Assembly: GCA_963664255.1 (NCBI GenBank) | Contig: OY760938.1 | Location: forward strand, 2,356,001-2,420,000 | From: G963663775 sp963664255 | Lineage (GTDB): Bacteria > Bacillota > Clostridia > Oscillospirales > Butyricicoccaceae | Reading direction: 5' to 3' | Length of the DNA: 64,000 nucleotides | Part shown: positions 16,301 to 24,939 of the stretch, in pieces | How the letters are laid out: each line of letters opens with the position of its first letter | Position numbering within the stretch: the first letter of the stretch is position 1 | The notes under the pieces: model-generated | Databases searched by the model: none | Seen by the model: the letters and a program-made list of their open reading frames with translations, nothing else | What the model was told of the DNA's origin: nothing | Made by a program: the position numbers and the translations under genes

Positions 16301-16702
16301 ATGAAAAAAAATGAGAACACGGTGTCGGGTGGCTATATCATCGGTGTACCGATTTTTATGGGCTGTGCGTTGCTGCTGCTGTTGCTGTTGATGGGCACTT
16401 TGCTGGTGCAAGCGGAAAAGTTGGCGGTTGTCCACATTCCTATGTGGATGTTGGCAACCCTTGCTATTTGCGGCTTTTTCGAAGCCTTTCTGGCAGCCTG
16501 TCGTGCCGTGCGCAGTAAATTTCTTTGGGGTATATTGGCAAGTTCCGTTTTTTTATGCGGGTTGGTTGTGCTAAGCGTGCTTTGGTTCGGTCAGCCAATC
16601 GATATTTCTCGGGTATTGACTGTCAGCGGTGTCACCTTGGTATCTGCGCTGATGGGAAGTTTGCTGGGAGCCAGTCGTTTGAAACGAAAAAGAAAAAAAT
16701 AA
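16301..16702 (+). CDS. TIGR04086-type four-helix membrane protein
   Basis: This 133-residue protein has about four membrane segments: GVPIFMGCALLLLLLLMGTLL, then MWMLATLAICGFFEAFLAACRA, WGILASSVFLCGLVVLS, and LTVSGVTLVSALMGSLLGAS. The size, topology and position between yajC and a SCIFF gene match the TIGR04086 family of Clostridia. Its function is unknown, but conserved synteny suggests a role in export or in handling the neighbouring peptide. GGAGGGAG precedes the ATG. Confidence 0.72.
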   Translation: MKKNENTVSGGYIIGVPIFMGCALLLLLLLMGTLLVQAEKLAVVHIPMWMLATLAICGFFEAFLAACRAVRSKFLWGILASSVFLCGLVVLSVLWFGQPIDISRVLTVSGVTLVSALMGSLLGASRLKRKRKK

Positions 16703-16729
16703 CAAATGCATTTTTAGGAGGATTTCACT

Positions 16730-16876
16730 ATGAAACATATCGTTACTTTGACTTCTGCTACATTGAAGACAACTGCGGCTAAGGGTGGCTGTGGCGAATG
16801 CCAGACATCTTGCCAGTCTGCCTGCAAGACCTCTTGCACCGTTGCAAACCAGAAGTGTGAACAGCATAGCAAATAA
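16730..16876 (+). CDS. scfA: SCIFF ranthipeptide precursor (six cysteines in forty-five residues)
   Basis: This 48-residue peptide begins MKHIVTLTSATLKTTAAKGG and carries six cysteines at 21, 24, 28, 32, 36 and 43, with the typical TSC and SAC triplets. An AGGAGG box lies seven bases before the ATG. SCIFF peptides are made by nearly all Clostridia, and are modified by an adjacent radical-SAM enzyme that joins Cys sulfur to acceptor residues (non-alpha thioethers). The mature product's role is debated and includes a proposed quorum-sensing function. The maturase follows 76 bp downstream. Confidence 0.95.
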   Translation: MKHIVTLTSATLKTTAAKGGCGECQTSCQSACKTSCTVANQKCEQHSK

Positions 16877-16952
16877 ATGAACATTGCCTGAAAATCATAA
16901 GGGCGTGCTGAGGGTTCGGCGCGCCCTATTTCATTTCAATAGGGGAAGTAGC

Positions 16953-18326
16953 ATGATGATACATAGATATGCAAAGAATGGAATCAACTTTTTACTGGAT
17001 GTCAACAGCGGAGCCGTACACGTGCTGGATGATGTTGCATATGCCGTTTCGGAATCGATACAGCCGGAGATGACGGCAGAGATGCCGCAGAGCTTGCTGC
17101 AGGAATTATCGCAATACGCACCTGCACAGGTGGAAGCTGCGTATGCAGAGCTGTATGACTTGAAACAGAACGGACAGCTGTTTGCAACAGATGATTATAT
17201 TGATGTCAGCAAATATATTCCGACAGATGCGCCGATTAAAGCGCTTTGCCTGCACGTTGCGCACGACTGCAACCTCCGATGCCAATACTGCTTTGCAGCA
17301 ACAGGGGACTTTGGAACCGGCCGCAAGATTATGCCGTTTGAGGTTGCAAAAAATGCGATTGATTTTGTGATTGCGCGCTCCAAAAATCGCCGCAACATTG
17401 AGGTTGATTTTTTTGGCGGCGAGCCGCTCATGGCATTTGATACCGTGAAAAAAACCGTGGAATATGCGCGCAGCATTGAAAAACAGCATGACAAGCAGTT
17501 CCGATTTACGATTACGACCAATGGCGTGCTGCTGAATGATGAAATCACACAATATATCAATGAAAACATGGATAATGTGGTGCTTTCGCTGGATGGACGT
17601 CCGTCTGTAAATGACGAGATGCGCAAAACCGTGAGCGGGGGCGGCAGCTATGATATGATTGTGCCGAAATATCAGAAGCTGGTGCAGGAACGTGCGGCGG
17701 AAAAGGATTATTATGCACGGGGCACGTTTACGGCAAAGAATTTGGATTTTGCAGAAGATGTGCTGCATATCGCAGAGGCAGGCTTCAGCAGCCTTTCGGT
17801 AGAACCTGTGACCAGTGAACCAAACAGCGGTTATGATTTGACAGAAGCGGATTTGCCGAAAATTTTTGCAGAATATGACCGTCTTTGCGATATTATGGTG
17901 GAGCGCCGCCGTACAGGAAAGCCGTTTTCATTCTTTCATTTTATGGTGGATTTGGAACAGGGCCCATGCGTCATTAAGCGGCTGCGCGGCTGCGGTGCTG
18001 GTTATGAATATATTGCAGTGACACCGGAAGGCGATATTTATCCCTGCCATCAGTTTGTAGGCAGAGAGGAATATTACCAGGGAAATGTGATGGATAAGGC
18101 GTTTGATATGCAGATTGCGCAGAAGTTTGCGCAGTTGAATATCTATTCTCGTGAAAAATGCAAACAGTGCTGGGCAAAATTCTATTGCTCCGGTGGATGC
18201 AGTGCCGCCAATGATAATATGAATCACGACCTGTTAGAACCGTATGAATTGGGCTGCGAGCTGGAGAAAAAGCGCTTGGAATGCGCCATCTATTTAAAGG
18301 CAATGGAAAAACTTTCACAGGATTGA
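16953..18326 (+). CDS. scfB: SCIFF peptide maturase, radical SAM with SPASM domain
   Basis: This protein of about 457 residues starts MMIHRYAKNGINFLLDVNSG after AGGGGAAG. An N-terminal peptide-recognition region (about 1-95) precedes the radical-SAM motif C106-x3-C110-x2-C113 (HDCNLRCQYCFA). FFGGEPLMAF and ITTNGVLL follow. The C-terminal SPASM region has GCGAGYEYIAVTPEGDIYPC and EKCKQCWAKFYCSGGC, which bind two auxiliary clusters. It installs thioether cross-links in the ScfA peptide. The two genes are co-directional and probably co-transcribed. Confidence 0.95.
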   Translation: MMIHRYAKNGINFLLDVNSGAVHVLDDVAYAVSESIQPEMTAEMPQSLLQELSQYAPAQVEAAYAELYDLKQNGQLFATDDYIDVSKYIPTDAPIKALCLHVAHDCNLRCQYCFAATGDFGTGRKIMPFEVAKNAIDFVIARSKNRRNIEVDFFGGEPLMAFDTVKKTVEYARSIEKQHDKQFRFTITTNGVLLNDEITQYINENMDNVVLSLDGRPSVNDEMRKTVSGGGSYDMIVPKYQKLVQERAAEKDYYARGTFTAKNLDFAEDVLHIAEAGFSSLSVEPVTSEPNSGYDLTEADLPKIFAEYDRLCDIMVERRRTGKPFSFFHFMVDLEQGPCVIKRLRGCGAGYEYIAVTPEGDIYPCHQFVGREEYYQGNVMDKAFDMQIAQKFAQLNIYSREKCKQCWAKFYCSGGCSAANDNMNHDLLEPYELGCELEKKRLECAIYLKAMEKLSQD

Positions 18327-18338
18327 TTTGAAAGGGTA

Positions 18339-18368
18339 TTGCATTTATTCGGACAATTACTATATACT
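18339..18368 (+). promoter_or_regulatory. Promoter of the ProC-like gene
   Basis: TTGCAT (18339-18344) and TATACT (18363-18368) are separated by 18 bases, followed by AAGGAGG before the ATG at 18412. Confidence 0.45.
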
Positions 18369-18411
18369 AGAATTATGAAATGCGGATGCCATGTATAAGG
18401 AGGCGTAACAA

Positions 18412-18888
18412 ATGTCACATAGTATTCATGTAGGTTTCTTAAACCCAAACGAGTTTTCTATTCAAATGGCGCTTGCTGTTGCAGAAAAAAAGATTGTAAC
18501 GGCGAAAAATATTCATGTATCAGACCCGCATAAATCCTATGTTGATTTATGTAAAGAGCATTCTTTTAATTGGTACCCACAAGATGCGGATGCGTTGATT
18601 GAAACCGAAATTGCCGTGATTGTGCAGCCAAAAAGAGAGTTTGCCACAGAGCTTGCGTTTATTTACACCATGACACGCGGGAAAATTATTTTGGCGATGA
18701 GCCCTGGGATTGACTGCACCTATGTGCAGGAACGTGTGGCAGCAAGAACGGCTGTCGTTTCTGCAACCCCTGTGCAAAATGAACTGGGCGAATGGGAAGC
18801 AACGCTCGAATATTCAGAAAAGTTTCCGGAATATATGAAAGCCGCTTGTGCGGATATTGTGGGAAGTGTATGCAAGGTGATTTCTTAA
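18412..18888 (+). CDS. ProC-like (pyrroline-5-carboxylate reductase N-terminal domain) protein
   Basis: This 158-residue protein has a Rossmann-like start (IHVGFLNPNEFSIQMALAV), ADALIETEIAVIVQPKREF and GKIILAMSPGIDCTYVQE. The strand order and the VIVQPK segment match the NAD(P)-binding half of pyrroline-5-carboxylate reductases. The usual glycine-rich GxGxMA is not intact (FLNPNEFS). The C-terminal helical dimerisation domain, about 100 residues, is absent. The gene stops 38 bp before the terminator hairpin that an IS1182 element has entered, so an intact short gene is more likely than a truncation by the element. The activity is uncertain. Confidence 0.6.
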   Translation: MSHSIHVGFLNPNEFSIQMALAVAEKKIVTAKNIHVSDPHKSYVDLCKEHSFNWYPQDADALIETEIAVIVQPKREFATELAFIYTMTRGKIILAMSPGIDCTYVQERVAARTAVVSATPVQNELGEWEATLEYSEKFPEYMKAACADIVGSVCKVIS

Positions 18889-18925
18889 AATCAATGGATA
18901 CTGCTTTTCTTACATCAGACAAAAA

Positions 18926-18950
18926 AGACGTCAACCATTGGTTGACGTCT
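18926..18950. repeat. Left copy of a 25-bp palindromic target duplication
   Basis: AGACGTCAACCA, a T, then the complementary arm. An identical copy in the same orientation sits at 20522-20546 on the far side of the IS1182 element. With the flanking A-run it is the left half of a former bidirectional terminator. Confidence 0.85.
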
Positions 18951-18962
18951 CAGACCGTCGAC

Positions 18963-18999
18963 AAAAAGGTACTTTACGCAACGCGTAGAGTACCTTTTT
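18963..18999 (-). terminator. Transposase terminator inside the IS1182 left end
   Basis: AAAAAGGTACTTTACGC pairs with GCGTAGAGTACCTTTTT (one G-T pair) around a three-base loop. It flanks the last codons of the transposase (stop at 18974), so the coding end lies within the structure. Confidence 0.7.
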
Positions 19000-20455
19000 G
19001 ATTTGTATTTAGAAACAAGCAATAGAAATAGGCCAATTGATTGATAAAGTGTTGTAAAGGTGGCGGCAGCATGCCCGTTCTTCGCTTCCATGTCGCCAGC
19101 TTTTTTAAATTCATGCACGCGAAAGTAAGCGTGACCTGCATTTTCACCTTTTGCAGTCCACGTAGCTGAGTATAACGCATGGCATGTTTCTCTTTTGCAT
19201 CGGCAAAAACACGCTCAATGGTTTCGCTTCTTAACTTGTAAATGTCCCGATACTCGGGAGTATGCCGGTAATCCTCAGCAAGTTCCATGTATGGCTCCCA
19301 AATATGCCGGGTTACAACCTTTTGACAGGCTTTGCTTTCTGTACACTGGGAACGCATAGGACAATTTTTGCAAATTTCAGTGTTGCTTTTGTATTCACGG
19401 TATCCTTCCCGATTGGTTGTAGAATATGTTAGGGCCTGCTTGTTTGGGCACAACACACAGTCAAAATATTCATCATACACAAAGTCATACTTTTTAAAGA
19501 ATCCTTTTTTCGTCATTGGACGTTTGTATGGCACACAAGGAATTTTTTCACTGTCAATGATTTCTTTCATAATTGCCGGAGTTTTGTATCCTGCATCTAC
19601 CGCAACAGCCTGTATTTCCGGAAACTTTTTTAAAACCTTTTCATATACACTGCTGAACATCATGCTGTCATGAATATTTCCTGCACCCAGTACAAAGTCC
19701 AGTATAAAATTGTGTTTGTCACATGCGGTATTCGCTACATAGGCAAACTGCTTTTCATGTTCTCCCTTGTGGAACATTCCGCACTCTGGATCTGTTTTGC
19801 TTTGCGCGATTGTTTTTGTTGCCGGAGGTGTGGGCGGTTGGTCATCGTCATTGCCGTCATCCTTTTTCAGCGGCTTTTTTCCGTGCAGTCCCCGGTCTTT
19901 TGCGATTTCCTCATCTAACTGCTTTTGGTAGCTTCTTGCCTGAATTTCAATTTCCGCAGGCTGGCTCTTTTTCTTGTTTGCACTTGCCTTTATGTGCGTA
20001 CCGTCTATGAATATCGCGCTTGCATCCACAAATCCGCAATCCACCGCTTCATTCAAAATATGTGTGAATATTCGTTCAAACACATCTGTTCCTTCAAATC
20101 GGCGTGTGTAGTTCTTTCCGAACGTAGAAAAGTGGGGGATTTTCTCTCCGATATCATACCCGATGAACCAGCGGTATGCCATATTTACTTCTATCTCTTT
20201 AATGGTCTGCCGCATACTGCGGATTCCGAATAAGTATTGTATGAACACTATTTTAAACAGTGCTACCGGGTCGATTCCCGGTTTGCCCCATTCTATTTCG
20301 GAATACAGTCCTTTTACTTCGTCATATATGAAATTAAAATCAATCGCTCTGTCGATGTCCCTTAAAATGTGGTCTTTCGGTACCAAATCTTCTATGCTTA
20401 CAAATTTTATTTGTTTTTGCTGTCCTCTGTCCTTTTTTATATACATCAAAAACAC
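18974..20455 (-). CDS. IS1182-family DDE transposase
   Basis: This 493-residue protein has the N-terminal DUF772-type domain (LVPKDHILRDIDRAIDF, DPVALFKIVFIQYLFGIRSMRQT, MAYRWFIGYD) and the DDE core. The first acid is in AIFIDGTHIKASANKKK, followed by VAVDAGYKT, and the last in SETIERVFADAKEKHAMRY. A Cys-rich segment with CVLCPNKQALTY and CKNCPMRSQC probably binds zinc. The reading frame is intact, so the element may be mobile. Only one copy is seen in this window. Confidence 0.93.
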   Translation of the reverse strand: MFLMYIKKDRGQQKQIKFVSIEDLVPKDHILRDIDRAIDFNFIYDEVKGLYSEIEWGKPGIDPVALFKIVFIQYLFGIRSMRQTIKEIEVNMAYRWFIGYDIGEKIPHFSTFGKNYTRRFEGTDVFERIFTHILNEAVDCGFVDASAIFIDGTHIKASANKKKSQPAEIEIQARSYQKQLDEEIAKDRGLHGKKPLKKDDGNDDDQPPTPPATKTIAQSKTDPECGMFHKGEHEKQFAYVANTACDKHNFILDFVLGAGNIHDSMMFSSVYEKVLKKFPEIQAVAVDAGYKTPAIMKEIIDSEKIPCVPYKRPMTKKGFFKKYDFVYDEYFDCVLCPNKQALTYSTTNREGYREYKSNTEICKNCPMRSQCTESKACQKVVTRHIWEPYMELAEDYRHTPEYRDIYKLRSETIERVFADAKEKHAMRYTQLRGLQKVKMQVTLTFACMNLKKLATWKRRTGMLPPPLQHFINQLAYFYCLFLNTNQKGTLRVA

Positions 20456-20521
20456 CCCTGTCCTTATGGTTTAATTATACCATAATTCCAGAGGTGCTTC
20501 GACCCTTTTGTCTACAGGCTG

Positions 20522-20546
20522 AGACGTCAACCATTGGTTGACGTCT
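20522..20546. repeat. Right copy of the 25-bp palindromic target duplication
   Basis: It is identical in sequence and orientation to 18926-18950, and is followed by seven T. Joined to the left flank it rebuilds a stem of about 20 bp bounded by A and T runs. Confidence 0.85.
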
Positions 20547-20593
20547 TTTTTTGTCGGTAGGAACGGATTTGCAAAAGATAGGCGGCAAAGCTT

Positions 20594-21838
20594 TTATTCC
20601 GCAGAGGACAGCATCAGCTTGATGCGGTTTTCCTGATTGATTTTGGAGGCACCTGGGTCGTAGTCCACCGCAACAATGTTGGCTTGCGGATATTTTTCGC
20701 GGATTTTACGCATCATGCCCTTGCCGGCGATATGATTTGGCAGACAACCAAAGGGCTGTGTGCAGACGATATTCTGCACACCTTCTGTGATAAGTTCAAT
20801 CATTTCGGCGGGTAATAGCCAGCCTTCGCCCATTTTTACCCCTTGTCCGATGATGTCCTGCGACATCTTGCGCACGTGCTCAAAGGCAACCGGAGGGCGG
20901 AATTTTCCGTGCGCTTCCATCAGACGAATCAAGTCGGCTTGTTTGCGCAATACAAAATGATATGCAAATTGATATAAAAAGGCGGTTTTTCGATTTCTGC
21001 CGTATAATTTAGCATCAATGACACTGTTATAAATACAATACAGGCAAAAATCCATCAGCCCCGGCAGAACCGCCTCTGCACCCTCGGAAAGCAGGAACTG
21101 CTCCAGATTATTGTTGCCAAGCGGAGAAAATTTGACATAGATTTCGCCGACAATGCCAACGCGCTTCTTTTTCATCCCCGTATGCAGCTGTACCTTGGAA
21201 AAGGCGGTGAGAATGAATTGGTAGAGCTGCCGCACTTCGCGATAATGAATCAGGCGATTGCCAGTGAAGCGATTGGCAACCGCTTCCTCACAGACACGAA
21301 TGACCTCGTCTGTAGCACCGGGAATGAGCTCATAGGGGCGGCACTGGTTGGCAAGCATCATGATGAGGTCGCCAATCAAAAGACCATAGGCAAGCTGTAT
21401 CATCATCTTGCGGGACAGCTGAAAGCCAGGGTTGTCTTCCAGTCCGCTGAAGTTGAGCGAAATCACAGGAATGTAGCCATATCCGTTTCGTTCCAACGCT
21501 TTTCGTAGCAAATGAATGTAATTGGAGGCACGGCATCCGCCGCCAGTCTGCGGCATAATCAGCGCAATTTTATGGGTATCGTAGGCACCGCTTTCGATGG
21601 CGTCTAATAATTGACCAATGACCAGCAATGCGGGATAGCAGGTGTCATTATGCACATTGCGCAGACCGAGTTCGGCAATGTTGGGGCCTTCTGTGTGCAA
21701 AAGCTCCATATGAAAGCCATAATTGCTCATGATTTTACAAATCAAGCCGAGCTGTACAGGCAGCATGTTGGGCACAAGAATGGTGTAATCTTTTTTCATT
21801 TCTGCCGTAAAAACGGCTCTTTCAGTTTTGCTTTGCAA
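20594..21838 (-). CDS. 2-hydroxyacyl-CoA dehydratase-like subunit (COG3581 type)
   Basis: I place the start at a TTG (21838), because AGGAGGG lies exactly eight bases upstream and conserved residues (RAVFTAEMKKDYTILVPNM) precede the first ATG at 21799. The 414-residue protein contains NVHNDTCYPALLVIGQ, MPQTGGGCRASNYIHLLRKAL and GVQNIVCTQPFGCLPNHIAGKG, whose cysteines suit a 4Fe-4S cluster. In most Clostridia this part is fused to the activase-containing protein encoded just upstream. Here it is a separate, overlapping gene. The substrate is unknown. Confidence 0.8.
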   Translation of the reverse strand: MQSKTERAVFTAEMKKDYTILVPNMLPVQLGLICKIMSNYGFHMELLHTEGPNIAELGLRNVHNDTCYPALLVIGQLLDAIESGAYDTHKIALIMPQTGGGCRASNYIHLLRKALERNGYGYIPVISLNFSGLEDNPGFQLSRKMMIQLAYGLLIGDLIMMLANQCRPYELIPGATDEVIRVCEEAVANRFTGNRLIHYREVRQLYQFILTAFSKVQLHTGMKKKRVGIVGEIYVKFSPLGNNNLEQFLLSEGAEAVLPGLMDFCLYCIYNSVIDAKLYGRNRKTAFLYQFAYHFVLRKQADLIRLMEAHGKFRPPVAFEHVRKMSQDIIGQGVKMGEGWLLPAEMIELITEGVQNIVCTQPFGCLPNHIAGKGMMRKIREKYPQANIVAVDYDPGASKINQENRIKLMLSSAE

Positions 21839-24773
21839 GGATTTTTCCCTCCTCAACGGCTGCCAGCATACTGCGGATGCGAATTTTTGCCGCACCGAGA
21901 TTGTTAATTTCGTCGATTTTTAGCTGTGTATAAATCTTGCCGCCGCTTTCGATAATGGCGCGAATTTCATCTGTCGTGATGGCATCAATGCCGCAACCGA
22001 AGGAAACCAACTGAATCAGCTGTGCATTTTCCTTTTGGGTGACAAATTTAGCGGCACTGTACATACGGGAATGGTACGTCCACTGGTTGAGCACCTGCAC
22101 ATCTGGCACATCTGTTAAATCACAGACAGCATCCTCAGAAACGATAACCATGCCATAGGAAGCAATCATTTGGTTGATGCCATGGTTAATTTCTGGGTCA
22201 ATATGATAGGGGCGACCCGCTAAAACCGCAATTTGCAGCCCATGGGTATCGGCATACTGCATGGCTTGCTTGCCAGCCTCGCGCACAGAGGTGTAATATT
22301 CCTCTTGCGCCAAATAGGCAGCTTCTGCGGCATGGGCGATTTCTTTTTTGCGGATATTTGGATATTTTTGATGGAAATACTGATATGCCTGCCGATAAAA
22401 TTCCTTATGCTGATTGAGTTCAAAATACGGCATCATGAAATCCACCTTCTGCAGCGAAGAAATGTTGGCTTGCAAAAGCTCTGGATAATAGGCAACAACG
22501 GGACAGTTGTAGCAGTTGGAGGCGCGATGCTCATCCAGATTATAGGTCATGCAAGGGTAAAAAATGGAGGATACACCTTTTTCGATGAGGTTTTCGATAT
22601 GCCCATGTATGAGCTTTGCTGGATAGCATACGGTGTCAGAGGGGATGGAATGCTGCCCTTTTTGATAGAGTTCACGGGTGGAAACATCAGAATAAATCAC
22701 CTGAAAGCCTAATTTTGTCAAAAAGGTGTGCCAAAACGGAATAAGCTCCAAAAAGCTCAGCCCAAACGGAATGCCAACGGTAGGCCCGTTTGTGGTGCTT
22801 TGATAGCTGCGCAGCTTTTCCAGCTTCCAGCGATAAAGGTCAGGAACTTCCTCGCTTGTGCCTTTGCCCAAGGGACGTTCGCAGCGATTGCCTGAGATAA
22901 AGCGGTGTTCGCCGCCAAAGTGATTGATGGTTAGACTGCAATGGTTGGAGCATAGACCACAACGGACAGAGCTGACCGTGTGAGAAAACTGCTCCAAATC
23001 AGTGGCACTGCACAGGGATGTTTGTGCAGGCACATTGCTTTTGCCGTGCAGCGCGGCACCATAGGCACCCATTAAGCCGGAAATGGCGGGGCGAATGACT
23101 TCACGACCGATTTCCTGCTCGAAAGAGCGCAGGATGGCATCGTTTAGGAATGTACCGCCTTGTACCACAATGTTTTCCCCCAAATCATCGGGAGAATGGG
23201 CACGAATGACCTTGTATAGTGCATTTTTAACGACAGATACCGACAATCCAGAGGAGATTTCCTGAATATCAGCACCGTCTTTTTGCGCCTGCTTGACAGA
23301 GGAATTCATAAAGACTGTACAACGAGAACCGAGGTCAATGGGTCCTGCAGAAAACAGCCCCAATTTGCAGAATTCTTCAATCGAATAACCCATGGAACGG
23401 GCAAAGGTTTCAATAAAAGAGCCGCAGCCAGACGAGCAGGCTTCGTTCAGCGAGATGTTATCAATGCATCCATTGCGGATTTTAAAGCACTTGATGTCCT
23501 GTCCGCCAATGTCAATAATGAAATCCACGTTGGGGCAGAAATGCCGTGCGGCCTTGAAATGCGCAACGGTTTCTACCAAGCCATAGTCCACCCCAAAGGC
23601 ATTCTGAATCAACGCTTCGCCATATCCTGTGACAGCGGAAGACACGATGTGCACACGGTCTGCACAAAGCTTATGTAGCTGCAAAAGCTGTTCACGAATG
23701 ACTTCTATAGGATTGCCTTTGTTGGGGGCATAGTGGTGGAACAGGATTTGATTACCCTCACCAATCAAGACCATTTTGGTGGTGGTAGAGCCGCAGTCAA
23801 TGCCGAGATAGGCGTTGCCATGGTATACGGTGACGTTTTCTGTGAGCACATCGTGCTTGCCATGCCGTGTGCGGAATGCAGCGTAGTCTTCCTGCGAGCG
23901 AAACAGCGGCTTGAGATGCTGTGTGGCAACCGCAGCCCCTGTGGTTTGCTCTAACAGGGTTTGCAGTTCGTCAAAGGTATATTGCTGCGTGGTGTTCGCT
24001 TCGGCATACAGCGCCGCACCTGCCGCAATGGCATAAGGGGCAAGCTCTGGAAAATGGGCGTGGTCTTCATCCAAATGCAGGGTCTTTTGGAAACGCTGCT
24101 GCAATCCCTTGAAGAAAAATAACGGTCCGCCCAAAAATAAAATATTGCCTGTGATTTCTCTGCCTTGCGCCAGACCAGTTAAGGTTTGGTTGACAACGGC
24201 TTGGAAAATGGAGGCGGCAACATCTTCACGCCGTGCACCCTCATTTAACAGCGGCTGAATGTCGGATTTGGCAAATACACCACAGCGAGAGGCAATGGTA
24301 TAGATACGCTCGGATTTCAGGCTAAGTGCATCTAATTCGGTGGGAGTAACATCCAAAAGCACCGCCATTTGGTCGATAAACGCACCTGTGCCGCCAGCGC
24401 AAGAGCCATTCATACGCTCTTCCAATAAGCCACTTAGAAAAATGATTTTTGCATCTTCGCCGCCCAGTTCAATGACAACATCTGCCGCGGGCAACAAGGT
24501 ACCGACTGCCTTGCGTGTCGCAAAGACCTCTTGCACAAAATCAACGCCACTCGCTTTGGCGACACCTAAACCTGCGGAGCCGGTGATGGCAACCCGCAGC
24601 TGTCCTGCACCGATATGCTCTTTGGCATCGCGCAGCATCTCACACGCTTTTTCACGGACTTTGGAAAAATGGCGTTCATAACGCTGATAAATAATCGCAT
24701 GATTTTGTACAGCGACAAGCTTTACCGTGGTAGACCCAATATCGATTCCTAAATTTATAGTCATACTACTCAT
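21822..24773 (-). CDS. 2-hydroxyacyl-CoA dehydratase activase, tandem BadF/BcrAD ATPase domains
   Basis: This 983-residue protein carries two ASKHA ATPase domains. The first has LGIDIGSTTVKLV, VIELGGEDAKI and NGSCAGGTGAFIDQMA (with the bridging cluster Cys). The second starts near residue 316 with YLGIDCGSTTTKMV and has IIDIGGQDIKCF and NEACSSGCGSFIETFA. A C-terminal COG3580/DUF2229 part has RCGLCSNHCSLTINHF, SDTVCYPAKLIHGH and ASNCYNCPVVAYYPEL. Such proteins use ATP to drive low-potential electrons into radical dehydratases. The downstream COG3581 gene overlaps it by 17 bases. Confidence 0.9.
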   Translation of the reverse strand: MSSMTINLGIDIGSTTVKLVAVQNHAIIYQRYERHFSKVREKACEMLRDAKEHIGAGQLRVAITGSAGLGVAKASGVDFVQEVFATRKAVGTLLPAADVVIELGGEDAKIIFLSGLLEERMNGSCAGGTGAFIDQMAVLLDVTPTELDALSLKSERIYTIASRCGVFAKSDIQPLLNEGARREDVAASIFQAVVNQTLTGLAQGREITGNILFLGGPLFFFKGLQQRFQKTLHLDEDHAHFPELAPYAIAAGAALYAEANTTQQYTFDELQTLLEQTTGAAVATQHLKPLFRSQEDYAAFRTRHGKHDVLTENVTVYHGNAYLGIDCGSTTTKMVLIGEGNQILFHHYAPNKGNPIEVIREQLLQLHKLCADRVHIVSSAVTGYGEALIQNAFGVDYGLVETVAHFKAARHFCPNVDFIIDIGGQDIKCFKIRNGCIDNISLNEACSSGCGSFIETFARSMGYSIEEFCKLGLFSAGPIDLGSRCTVFMNSSVKQAQKDGADIQEISSGLSVSVVKNALYKVIRAHSPDDLGENIVVQGGTFLNDAILRSFEQEIGREVIRPAISGLMGAYGAALHGKSNVPAQTSLCSATDLEQFSHTVSSVRCGLCSNHCSLTINHFGGEHRFISGNRCERPLGKGTSEEVPDLYRWKLEKLRSYQSTTNGPTVGIPFGLSFLELIPFWHTFLTKLGFQVIYSDVSTRELYQKGQHSIPSDTVCYPAKLIHGHIENLIEKGVSSIFYPCMTYNLDEHRASNCYNCPVVAYYPELLQANISSLQKVDFMMPYFELNQHKEFYRQAYQYFHQKYPNIRKKEIAHAAEAAYLAQEEYYTSVREAGKQAMQYADTHGLQIAVLAGRPYHIDPEINHGINQMIASYGMVIVSEDAVCDLTDVPDVQVLNQWTYHSRMYSAAKFVTQKENAQLIQLVSFGCGIDAITTDEIRAIIESGGKIYTQLKIDEINNLGAAKIRIRSMLAAVEEGKILAKQN

Positions 24774-24812
24774 CTTACATACACCATCTGTTACTGAATT
24801 TTAGAAAATTTT

Positions 24813-24833
24813 ATGATAATGATTCTCTATTCT
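24813..24833. promoter_or_regulatory. Fur/Zur-like sequence upstream of the activase gene
   Basis: ATGATAATGATTCTCTATTC resembles one and a half Fur-type hexamers (GATAATGATTCTC), and lies about 40 bp before the activase start. It also shares GAATCATT (complement strand) with the two zinc-gene operators in this window. Regulation by a metal sensor is possible but not shown. Confidence 0.3.
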
Positions 24834-24939
24834 CCATGATACAGTTTGTATTTTATATTGTCAATGCTAATATTTTGATAATCAAAGTTTTTCTGGAGAC
24901 AGTAGAAACTGTGCACAAAATAGGAGAATATATAGCAGA

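Larger units (their letters stand above)
18951..20521 (-). mobile_element. IS1182-family insertion sequence
   Basis: The 1,571-bp element begins CAGACCGTCGACAAAAAGGT. Its other end, read inwards, is CAGCCTGTAGACAAAAGGGT, giving terminal inverted repeats matching at 16 of 20 positions. It carries one intact transposase gene on the minus strand, and is flanked by direct copies of a 25-bp palindrome. It entered the terminator shared by the ProC-like gene and the dehydratase genes. Confidence 0.9.

Noticed and set aside
17106..17768. A 220-codon minus-strand frame opposite the SCIFF maturase
   Set aside because: It is a shadow of the maturase with Ile/His-rich composition and no family resemblance.
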